NCBI GenBank assembly: GCA_036345935.2
Contig: JADWOT020001300.1
Span: forward strand, 62,001-126,000
Direction: 5' to 3'
From: Taenia hydatigena
Taxonomy: Eukaryota > Platyhelminthes > Cestoda > Cyclophyllidea > Taeniidae
DNA: 64,000 nt
The stretch's first letter is position 1. Each line of letters begins with the position of its first letter. The notes below the pieces were generated by a model. The model did not search any database and was not told the DNA's origin. It worked only from the letters and a program-made list of their open reading frames with translations. Below, in pieces: positions 24,437-34,892 of the stretch. The position numbers and the translations under genes are program-made.

Positions 24437-26585
24437 TCACTCCCTTACTTACTGGTCCCCTCCTTCATTCATCCGATTGCCTGTTTACTAATCCATCCCT
24501 CCTGCTTTTTGCATTTAGCTGTGCCAGCACACACACGCACACATGACGTTTTCTGCCATTTCCCATTCTTTCATTATTTCCATTCACGTCATCTGCACTT
24601 CCTTCATCCCCATTCTCTGAACGTCAGCACTGAGCACAATAAAATGCACTTGTTCGCGCATTTGCCACTGCAATGCTGGCATCATCACTCCAAGAAACGC
24701 AAATATCAACGAAATCATGAGCCCGTGGCTGATGACAGATCTGCTGCCATCAACATTAACACTATCATTTCAACTTGTTTTAGCCAATTAAATGTAGCAG
24801 CATGCACAACATATTATACGCAGTAGAGGGCAGCGAAGAGGATGAGACGCAAAGGAATTTCATTGTGTGTGATGCCACAAATGCATAGGGAGGGAGACAA
24901 ATGGATTGAAGCAGGGAGTTGAAATGAAGAGAATCGCAGATAGGTAGAATGCAATAAAGTGCGCCAATGATAGCATATGCTACAGTTGTCACTGGTGCGC
25001 GAGCTAAACCGGCGCGATGTAGCATAACCCTATGGTGTGACAGAACTCATAGGTTACCAGGCCGTGCGATCACTGGCGTCTATTAGATTAGTTGGATGGG
25101 TACTATATGATTTTTGGGCGGTGATCAAACATCCGCAGTGAAATAATGATCTTTCGTAACTATACTGCTACGATCAGACTCATATGAGGTGAAACGCGCT
25201 TAGCAAATTTTTCCTACTGTTAATCGAAGACGGGTTTAGCCACAAATCATGCTGCAGCAAAATCTCATCAGTCGCGTGCACAAACAAACCTTCGAATCCT
25301 GGAGGTATCTTTGGTGCTGTGCTGCTTGTAGTGTATTTCAGGTCTGCAGATCCGTTCTGGAAGACAAATGCTTATATCACGAGCGGTTCTTATTCGCTGA
25401 GCGATTAAGTATTTCTCTTCTAACCATCTATGAGCACCGTAATCATTCATGCGCTCAGCATGAGACGCTTTCCTATATTTAATACAGATTTTTCATGCTG
25501 GCTGTGCTGCTCGTAAAGTTAAATTTCTGCCAAATCATTGAGAAATCAAGGTGAGAAATCGACAACTCCCAATGCATTAGAATGCCTATTACGCAAGAAA
25601 AAGAGATGAGGTTGTAAAATTTTGACGTCTTCTAGACGGAGATGGTGTACGGAATGCCTTGTTATGTTTGAGGATTAAATGAGACTACGCGCGCAAGTCA
25701 TTATACCCCATGGATACCGATAGGATAATCAATAGCATTCTGCGTAAACACATAAATGTTTTTCATTCAGCGCTCATAATTAGTCTGTACTTACTAGTCA
25801 CCGCATATGCAAAGAATCAGCACTGACTCTTGTGTATGCAATTTTGCCCATTTACCCGTCCATAAGACACTTGCCACACTATTGAGCTCTGATGATTACT
25901 CGGGTTGTGGAAGAGAAGGAAGATGCACAAGCAGTGCTGAACAAACTAAGTAATAAGACATGAATGCTGCCCACGAAAATAAAGGCATCGAAAAGGAGTA
26001 GGTGCAAAGTAGTGTGCCAGTCGGGAAGCAAAGCATGAATAGCAATAAAAGTTTAATAGCTAGTCAAGATGAAAGACTGTCAAGCGCCTCTCAAAGAGGC
26101 TTTGTGCACTTGATCAAACAAAATTTGAAGCACAATATTATTGCTAGCAAATCTGCAAGTAACTGCCAATGAGGGGATCCTAGTGTGCCGGCTTTAGAAA
26201 TCGAAAATTGACAGTTTCTATAATAATTAGAAGTTGGAATTTTTGAGAGACGCAAAAAAATCCTTTTTTTGCCACTAAATCAAGTACTTTTGTTATAGAC
26301 CACGCTTACGTTCGTGATCTTGTTAAGATCTTCGCTAAAAAGAAACAGTAACATATGAAATCTGCCAGTCAGGATTGTGAAATGGATGTTTAACATAAAT
26401 GCCAGTTAAAAGCTAGAATATTGAACGCGTAACAAGAGGCTGTCTGTTGTGTTGGGTCATGGGCTGTGTTTCGGTAAACGGTATAAAGGCTTTTCGCTAA
26501 ATTCTGGAAGTTAGGTGCCTACTTTTCAAAAGTTAAACTCAGTGATGATTAAGTTTGCTTTGTTGCTGAAACTAATGTACGGTTA
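24437..26585 (+). repeat. dispersed repeat, copy B (about 2.15 kb)
   Basis: Second copy of the element at 318-2510, same orientation. Compared with copy A it has an extra segment of about 60 bases near 25053-25116, before GGCGGTGATCAAACATCC. It lacks a stretch that copy A has near 1905-1955. Both copies carry unrelated short frames, so no protein is conserved between them. Confidence 0.7.
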
Positions 26586-29500
26586 ATCTTCCTCATTTTT
26601 GAGCAAATTCTTAAATAGGTTACACTTGCGTCTCCCGGGGTTTGTGGTCAGGAGTGTTAAGTGGGATTGTGGCTTCAAAGTAGCATTTTGAGGCTAGAGC
26701 AGTAGTGTATTTCAGGTGTGGCCGTTGTCTTTAGAACGCCACGTCGTAGAAGATTGCCGATGTCGGTTCGAGTGTAATTCTAGCTCATTGGCACTATATG
26801 CGTAGAAGACAGTGTTGATGTCCTGTGATCAATGAGAAATTGTATTTTATCTTGACTTCAGGGCGGTGGGAGAGGCCTCAGGTGTAAGCGGTGGTGACTG
26901 GGGTGTAAAATACCTTTTGATGGGGTACTACTTTAGCAGCAACAACTGGAATGTTAAGGTGGTGGATTAACCTATGAGCACTCTTATTACTGCCTAAAGA
27001 TAAAAAAGTCGGTAGTTGATCTTGATCGCCTGCTATCAGCCTATGAGAAGTAGATTGACAGGCTGCAGCAAGATGCTGAGATTGTCTTGTGCATGGAATG
27101 ATGACGATAGCGGACGGGTATGCTGGCAAATTGTTGGCAGGTAGAAAATGTGTGCTCTGTATTATACACAAGCTTAGGACCAAGCTGAAATGCTGAGTTT
27201 CGTTGCTAATGATTGCATAGCGCATAGCATGAATTGAAGTGCAGTGTAGGACCCTATGAATCGACCCCGGGGATTTACAGAGGCTAAAACCTACCAATTT
27301 GCACAGTCAACTATGTTACTCTTGGTAATTTAGGGAGGGTGTGCCTAAAGCGTGCCCTTTACAAGCATTTTATTCTGTTCAGCGTGGGCTAATGAACACT
27401 GATGAGCTGTAAACACACTTTAAATTCATTTGGTAAAGCTTGGATAACTAGCTGGACTTAGTGAAAATATTCACTCAAAGAATTTCAAAAACCTGGCCAT
27501 ACAATAAGCAAATTCAATAGTGGGTAAAAGAAGATAATGTGATAGGCCATGCAAACCTTGTTAATCTAAAAGAAAAATATTATATAAGGAAAATGGCAAT
27601 TCCTTATCAAGGTCTCAGGGAAGATAACAAACTTGTCCGAATATTATAAAAAAACGCTCATTACACATAATCGGACAAACTGTAGTTGAAATTTACACAA
27701 TTGACGTATTAAGAGGATCCGAATTTGAATAAAGCGATGAGGGTGAAGGATCAATCACCCTAAAGACTCGTTAAAAATTTGAGCCTAAAAATCCACATGC
27801 TTGACTTGTACCGCACACAACTTTGCGACGTTGCGCTTCATTCCCTGCGGATGGTAAATTGTAAGGGGTATTATGGGAGGACTGCTGCTAATGCGAATCG
27901 TCTTGGCACGTAAGCGGACAAGGCTTTTAAAATAAGGCGATTTAAGTGATATGGTAGGTCATGTTGCAGTAGAAATACCCTTGAGTTACCAGTTTATTTA
28001 TCAACAACTTCAGAATGCCTTGTTCTAACCATCCCTTCGCGCCTTTTAGCGACAGGGTCGATGTCTCCTCCATTACTGATGGTTGCATGATAGAATGGAA
28101 TAGAAATGACTCTAATACCCACTAAAGTAAGGCAAAGAGAAGCAAGGTAAATTAAGCGTTTGATAAGTAGGAGGTGAAATACCCCTGTGGGCTTGATTGA
28201 AACATGGCTACTTCCATGTTACCATCTTTTAGACAGCCATCAGGTGGAACAAATATTTGCGTTGTTTTACAGGAATTTCCTACACATGGAAGTAAAAATC
28301 GTTTCGCTATGCGCGGCATTAGTAGCTCATAATTCTTTTCTACCAGGGCTACAGGAAAATTGGCGCGACATCTTCAGCACTATACAGCGCTTGACTGTAG
28401 GCAACTATTTGTCTGTTGCAAATACCTTGCAGCTTATGCCATCAGTTATCTTACCTCAGCAGCACCAATATTTGCATCATGAAATTCTGCAACTTTCGCT
28501 GCTACACATTTTTCAGAGTACATAATACGTGTCTAAAATGCAAGCACACCCACGTAATCGCATATATACCTTCACACACGAATGAGCATTGTGCATGATT
28601 ACACTTGTCTGTACACATAAGGCGCCAATGCATACGAATAATTATGAGTTGATGCAGAGTTATTTCGTGAATTCTAGGCAAACAGAGCTCAGGGGTCTTA
28701 TACATCATCCAAAATCATTATATCCAGGTTTGGTAAAGTGTATGCGCTGCGCAAAACTTGGAAATCTATACTATGGCAGTGAATTTGAGCTATGCGCTTG
28801 TCCGGAAGGGAAACCTTCTAATTATTTCAACACGCATACCAGATATGCAAATGATTACGGATACAACAAGTTAGGATGAACTAAACACACGTAAGCACTC
28901 AAAACCATTTACCTGCCATCTCTAACCAAACCCATTCTCTACATGCCTGGCTCCGCGACCGTTAGCAAAAGTTTAAAATGCGACTTTTATGCGCAAATGA
29001 ACAAGAGCATATTTGTTTTCTGTGGCATACAAGCTGCAGCACTGAATTCTTAAAAGACGTCAAACAGGACAGGTGTAGATTCTGCTGCTCATCTTAAGGA
29101 AGTCTAAATAAAAGATCAGGTAATTCAAAGTAAATGTTTTCTCAAACCTCCCGGGCCCGCAGCACCAATTACTGCTCAAAGAAGCCTCGGATGGTACTGC
29201 TGTATATGTTATGTGCTACTGGGCGTTAAGGGCACATTAAATCTCCTTCTGTCTCAAGGCATCGAAGGTGCCATGTGATCACCTAGCCTTACCTAAACGC
29301 GCTTACCTGCCAGTGCTTAAGCACGCACCGAATCGTTCCCTCATAAAGGGGATATTTAGAAGTACTTGGCGGATCAGGCATGTCCTGAGTGCTAATTACT
29401 ACACTTTGAAACTACGGCATCGAATTGCCAGTGACAATGCTACTCCACTCTATTTTCAAGGCCTGCAGGGTGTAGGAAGAAGAGATAAAAGGGGGTATAA

Positions 29501-29984
29501 CCATGCCACCAGGGACTCTAATTCTTGACCACCACATTATAACCACGCCCCTATATCTTACGACTAGTCTACAGGAGGGATTCAACAGCCACCACCGCAC
29601 TACTATCAGCTACCACTACCCATTTGCTCACCTCAACCACATTAGCCTCATCCTTATTATCCTTAAGAACTCTTGCCAATGCTGCCTTTACACTTCCACC
29701 TTGTCGCTGTCACCATTGGTGGCATTCAGTCAAATGCGCTCGCAAAGACACACACAGAAAGGAAGCAAATATTGTGCATTGCATCACCACTGCTCACGTG
29801 ACGTGATGCTAGACTGCATCAATAGAGTCGGTACATAGGCCGTATGGAGAAGCAAACTTTTGCTGCGTGGATGTGGGAGAGCAGGTATGCTGTGCCATCC
29901 AAAGAGGACTGGAATGAGTGCTAGCAGCCAAAGTGATGGATCGATGAAACCTAAAAGGCAGGAGGATATGATAGATGGAACACT
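26586..29984. other. no gene seen in about 3.4 kb
   Basis: Frames of up to 139 codons (26878-27297 -) show no motif, no splice context and no similarity I recognise. From 29500 the composition shifts towards CA-rich sequence leading into the SINE cluster. Confidence 0.35.
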
Positions 29985-30056
29985 AGCAGCGCAATGGATA
30001 ACGCGTCTAGTGTCTGTCCAGAGGGTTGCGGACTCGAGTCCCCTTTGCAGCTATGG
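29985..30056 (+). repeat. tRNA-Arg-like SINE head
   Basis: GCAGCGCAATGGATAACGC is a good D-arm and A-box of an arginine-type tRNA. An anticodon-like loop TGTCTGT (TCT in the anticodon position, G instead of T at position 33) sits on a stem with one mismatch. A B-box-like GACTCGAGTCC follows at the right distance. The T-stem pairs poorly. The spacing is tRNA-like but the sequence is degenerate, so this is a tRNA-derived element rather than a working gene. The 178-codon frame across it (29860-30396) is not credible as a gene. Confidence 0.6.
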
Positions 30057-30395
30057 TGGCGTAGCGTATGCTTCCCTTTCTTCGTTCCCCAATATTTTGT
30101 GCGTAGTTATCATTTATCTTGTCCATCTCATTGGAACCACCTTAGCTGCAATTAATTCATTCATGCTGGCCAAGATTAAGCCATATTATCAGAAGCATAT
30201 CTCGTTCCTACTTGCAGCATTAGTGATTCCCCCCACTCGCACGCTAACCACTCCTACCTTACCTTCTCTTCGTCTGCCTCCTGCTTTCTTTCCCACTGGA
30301 TGGAAAGGAGCGTGCGGACAAAATGCAAATGCGATGCGCTTTGTAGGTGGCATAGCAAAGCTGAAAGATGAGGTAGAAGAGAACGAAGTGCACTA

Positions 30396-30457
30396 ATTCT
30401 AGCTGGATTCGAACATACATTTGGAGTCAGCCGCCCTACCATCACACCATTTAGTTG
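30396..30457 (-). repeat. tRNA-like element with perfect B-box, minus strand
   Basis: On the minus strand the sequence reads TGGTGTGATGGTAGGGC (A-box-like), CTGACTCCAAAT (anticodon-arm remnant with CCA) and GTTCGAATCC (exact B-box), ending in a segment able to pair with the start (ACTAA with TTAGT). The anticodon arm is shortened, so it is not a functional tRNA. It lies 340 bases from the head at 29985 in the opposite orientation. Confidence 0.6.
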
Positions 30458-30762
30458 CCATCGTAGTCTACGTGCCAAATCGCCAGTACCACCATCACCA
30501 TTCAACGCCAATACCTGACATGTCTTCTCTTCTCTCCTTGCAGCATCGTGGTCTTTGCGATCGTCTACCTCTACTGCCAGTAGCAGCTGCTGTAGAGGAC
30601 AGGAATGGCATTTAGACGGGTATGAGTGGTGGAGCAATAACACTACTGCCGCATTTATCTGTGCACGTTTCGAGGTGCGAAAGTGAGGAACATAAATGGG
30701 TGGGATGGGTTAGCACGGTAGGAATCTCGCCTCTTACACGCCGTCTCTCGTTTGGTCCGAGG

Positions 30763-31008
30763 CGCAGTGTGGCCCACGACTATAAAAATTGCCTAACTCC
30801 GCCCACTTATTCGACAAAACCTTTGAAATGTGTAGTGCTGCAGTCTTAATTAACCTTACATCACATGCCAATTCTCTTGGACATCAGGCGGAAGAAAAGA
30901 GAATGCCACGCAACTCGCTACACGTGTCGCTGCTTCATTTCCACGCGTGTCAATGGGAAAGAAGTCGCTGACAATGGCAATAAGCATGCTTCTAGTACAA
31001 TGTCTTCC
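30763..31008 (+). repeat. dispersed repeat, copy at 30.8 kb
   Basis: Partner of 17819-18062 in the same orientation; see that entry for the shared blocks. It carries short frames only. It lies just downstream of the tRNA-like cluster, as the copy at 17.8 kb lies just downstream of a SINE body, so the two repeat types may belong to one composite element. Confidence 0.55.
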
Positions 31009-31273
31009 GATGTTTATCTCATTTCTTTGCACCGTTGTCCTTCTCGCAATCGTAGCTTATTCCCGATGAAGTTTTAATAAAAAGTCATTTTATTTATTAC
31101 TTTTGGCATTCTTAAATAAGAAGGCATCCATTTCCAAGCCACCCTGCTGATTATCTAGGCAGAGACCTCAGTATGTCTGGAAAATTGGATGCAGAAGGCA
31201 TGGTTAAAACAATTGACGATGCAAGCTTACTTAAGGAAATTCAGCAGCAGATGACTGGCTGGACAATGCTTTG

Positions 31274-31299
31274 AAATCCTAATTAAGAAATTAGGATTT
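31274..31299. repeat. perfect 11-bp hairpin
   Basis: AAATCCTAATT and its exact reverse complement are separated by four bases (AAGA). No run of T follows and no gene is adjacent, so no function is assigned. Confidence 0.8.
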
Positions 31300-34200
31300 G
31301 TGGTTGCTCTGCTTTAAATTTGCCTAAAAAAATCACCTGCTGTGGCTATGCGAAGTGGGTGCAGATGAACTCCACATCGGTGCCATCTTCTCATTGTCTC
31401 TTCTCTCTTTTCACACTTTTGGGGCCACAACCTTATCCATGGATCGAAAGAACCTATGGAAAACATGACACTTACATCTTAATCCTTCATTGACATTGCA
31501 CAATATGAATGATCTTGCAGAAGCCTAGTTAAGCAGCATCGGCGATGTAAGTGAATGGATGCTTAAATGAAAAGAATGCGGCATCGACACATAATCGCAC
31601 TACGCCTATCCTCTTGGCAAACTATCATTATAGTGAGAATGCCTTAATCAAGAGTAATAACTCTGGTAAGGTCAAATGCTAGGATAAGGGCGAATAATAG
31701 ACGATTCCTTTGGCAGATGAATCGCTCGATTAACCGTTGACTTTCTTTCCTTCACTATAGAGTTCATAGCACACTGCCGCACAATTTTACTTTGCCACCT
31801 TCATCTCAAACAAATGCGATGCTGTTGGAGCATCGGATTCACGGATTCTCCTCTTTGCCTCCTTTTGCTACTACCAAACGACATGCTGTACCACATCCCT
31901 GACCGACTTTTATGCGCCTACTTTCCTCGCATTAGTCTGACAGACACGAGCGATTGTCACTGCAACCCGTTAACTACTTCACTCTTCGCCGCTTAAGGCC
32001 TGGCATTATACTTTAAAACTCGAACGGATGCGCAAATACTCTCTCACTTAATCAAATGTCTAACAAAATAGCTCGCCGTCTCAAACTGCTTACGAATGGA
32101 TTGCTAGCACTTTAACGAAATTCAAAAGCCCTGCGTTCTCGAAATGCAAGGCATGCGCAAACTGTGATGATTTCAACATGTCCATTGCACCTCACATATG
32201 CGGTGCAATGCATCTACATTAACTTGTTCTACCGACCAAGCACCCAACACATAAATGGACAGCATGGTGAAAACACGGCTGAGATAACATGTTGGTGGTC
32301 TCAAAAAACTGATCAAATGAGTCGATAAAACAAAGCCAACTAAATCACAATTTGCCGTGGCCTGAGCAAAGTATGGTGAGTTACGCTTTTCAAAACTCAC
32401 CCCCATTTTACAGGTACAAACGCTTGAAGCTGGCCAAACTGTGCACATATACATTGGCACGTGGATACTGGGGACAATAAAAGCTGTTGACGAAATTGTT
32501 GGAATGAGTTGGTCACATTCACTGGCTTGTACCTGTCGTGCACGCGGCAGACTCCGGTGGGAACGACAAGGGATTATTCTTCCCATCCTCGGCATTTATA
32601 CTCCCAGAACTAATAAAAAGATCAGAAAGGGGCACAATTTATTTGCACTTTATTGAATACAAAGCAAAAACCAGAGTCCGTTTATCCCACGTCAAATTCG
32701 ACGAAAGCTACTTTGGTCGCCTCATGCCCAATAGGTGCAATGAAGCAGACTTTCCAGTCGCTCCCCTTTCAGGCGGCCTACACATCACCACTAAAAATAT
32801 GAGTTGACTTTGGCCCACGAGTTTCGATGAGGTCTACTCAACAAGAGAACATGAGCACCTAGTTGGACGGAGCTTTTTAAACATGCAGCTGCATAATGGC
32901 ATGCGTTCATCATGGTTGACAAGCTTAGACTAACCGAATTTATTAAATCCTGCCGTTAGATCGTACTTCTTGCCACGATTACTATCTAGCATCTACAAGT
33001 GGTTTAGTAGAGCAATTTTATCCATTAGCATTCACTAGCCTTTGGCGGCCTCGTCTGCATGAATGCAATGGCACGGTCGTCATACCGTTGCTAAAAATCT
33101 ACAACTTTGTCTTCCTTTTATGAGCAAAATGCTAACGGAGCATTTAATGTTTAGTTTCTCAATTTCTTAGGTTGCATGCTTAAAATACCGGATTGGATAG
33201 GCAAAAAGGTTTCTTTTTCTTTTATTTTTAGAGATTTGATTTCTTTTTCTTATGCTTCCGCCCAGCTATCCCTAGCGATCTCGTTGTGATTGCACACGCT
33301 GTTGCGCAAGGCTAATTATGGGTAAATTAGGCGCTAGGAAAGCTTGATTTGCAAAGCTTATTATGCTTGCTTCATACATCCTCATATCAATGCTAAAGTT
33401 TTCCAAGAAGTCTGCCATGGTGAACTTCTGTTGTTGTCTGCCTGTTTTGAAAGTAAAATTGCTCGCCAACTTTACAGCCTAGATGCTTCGGCAGTTGCAT
33501 ATTGTTGACAGTGTGGTACTCAAGATTTATAAGGAGGGAAAGAGGAGGAGGAGAAGGGGGGGTTTATTGAGATTATCAGCGCACACCAACGTGATTACAT
33601 GGGGGCTAAGTAGTTGGTGTTTGTAATTTACCGTCTGGGAGTTGATGACGAGGAGCATATGGCCGGTCTAAGACAGAACGTTAAGTTTGCTGCATGCATG
33701 TAATTCAGGCGGTGGCTGGATGCGCCAACAGATTCCTAACAAGTGGCCATTTTTGGGTCAAATGCCTAGTCAAGTGTTGCCTTGGGACTGTCATTTATCA
33801 GAGGCTTGAGTATTTTGCGGGCATTTAGCTTTGGGGTCAGGAATGCCTCGCAAAAAGGAGATGGCCCTGTCTGCATTGACTGCGCTACTGTTTCTCATCC
33901 TTCTGTGGCCCTCGAGTTGACGTATCCTACCACTCCGACAGCATGACTTGCGAGGTAATACTTAATTACTTTATGTCCCAACGGCTTCATTTCAATGATG
34001 TTGACTTCGTAGTACGCCCACTGGAATCATGCGACCATGGGTGTCATTGGTGGATGCAGCTGTTTTGACTCAATTTTATAGCATGTGGTGGTGATGGAAT
34101 TGACCATTTGTGAGATTTTTTATGAGGGAGAAAGAGGTTTCTTCGACCTACTGCATGGCAATTACCCTTGGTGTAGTTAAATGAGGTAGTGGAATGAATG

Positions 34201-34550
34201 GATAATTAGATAATGTGTACAGTTAACGTCGGGAACAGGCTGATATTGCAGCGTGAGACCGAGTGCAAACGCAGTGCACCGCATTGCTTAGACATGGTTG
34301 TGATTCATACAGGAAGCAACGGTGGCAAAAACTTAAGTGTGGTTCACCTTAAAGTGAATTCATACAAAATTTTAAATGTCCACTTAGTTGATAGACAAAC
34401 TCTGGTGAGAATTTTCGCTCCATTACAACCCTCGAAATGTGGTTGTTGTAACCTATTTGGAAGGAGGGTAGCATTCCTCTCCAGAAAACAGAAGAACATA
34501 AGGAAACAAATAGAGTGCGTTCATTATCTGACTCCAAAGTACTGACAGGT
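31300..34550. other. no gene seen; purine-rich tract at 33531-33562
   Basis: Short frames on both strands with no domain recognised. A 32-base, nearly uninterrupted A/G tract (AAGGAGGGAAAGAGGAGGAG onward) lies at 33531-33562. The approach to the H2B frame shows no TATA box or CCAAT box that I can identify. Confidence 0.4.
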
Positions 34551-34892
34551 ATGGCCACAAAGAAAGCGTCGAAGACAAAGACGCCGAAGATGGTCAAGTC
34601 TAAGAAGGGGAGGCGAAAGGACAGCTACGCCATCTACATCTGCAAAGCGTTGCGCCAGGGGCAGCGGGGCACGAGCATCTCATTGAAGGCGTTGCAGATC
34701 ATTAGCTACTTCATTAACGACATCTACAAGGGGATTTCTATTAAGTCGAGTCGGTTGGCGCACTACAACAAGAAATCAACAGTCACGATCATAGAGGTTC
34801 AGACTGCTGTGTGCCTGACGCAACCCAGCGAGTTGGCCGGGCACGCGATTTCAAAGGACACTAAGGCTGTGACCAAGTACACCGGCTCCTAG
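34551..34892 (+). CDS. divergent, intronless histone H2B
   Basis: A 113-residue frame aligns without gaps from the HBR motif to the C-terminus of core histone H2B, the partner of H2A in the nucleosome. Visible family marks are the lysine-rich tail, RRKDSYAIYI (alpha-1 start), INDIY, SRLAHYNKKST (alpha-2 to loop 2), IEVQTAV and KAVTKYT at the end. Usually invariant stretches are altered: HPDTGISSKAM has become QRGTSISLKAL, the VRLLLPGEL loop has become VCLTQPSEL, and the frame stops after YTGS without the usual final lysine (TAG TAG follows). The ATG at 34551 is chosen because the tail then has normal length; an in-frame codon at 34515 would add 12 residues. The coding bases are richer in G and C than the flanks. 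I see no canonical histone 3' stem-loop or AATAAA close by. It could be a germline-type H2B variant or a retrocopy still open by chance. Confidence 0.85.
   Translation: MATKKASKTKTPKMVKSKKGRRKDSYAIYICKALRQGQRGTSISLKALQIISYFINDIYKGISIKSSRLAHYNKKSTVTIIEVQTAVCLTQPSELAGHAISKDTKAVTKYTGS

Noticed and set aside
26878..27297. 139-codon frame on the minus strand
   Set aside because: No motif and no supporting signals; within chance expectation.
29860..30396. 178-codon open frame, the second longest in the window
   Set aside because: It runs through a tRNA-like element with A-box and B-box and has no domain; it is an accident of repeat sequence.
32173..32807. Overlapping frames checked for a CAP-Gly domain because of a GGNDKGLFF segment
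   Set aside because: The conserved glycine and tryptophan pattern around it is absent and frames change within the would-be domain.
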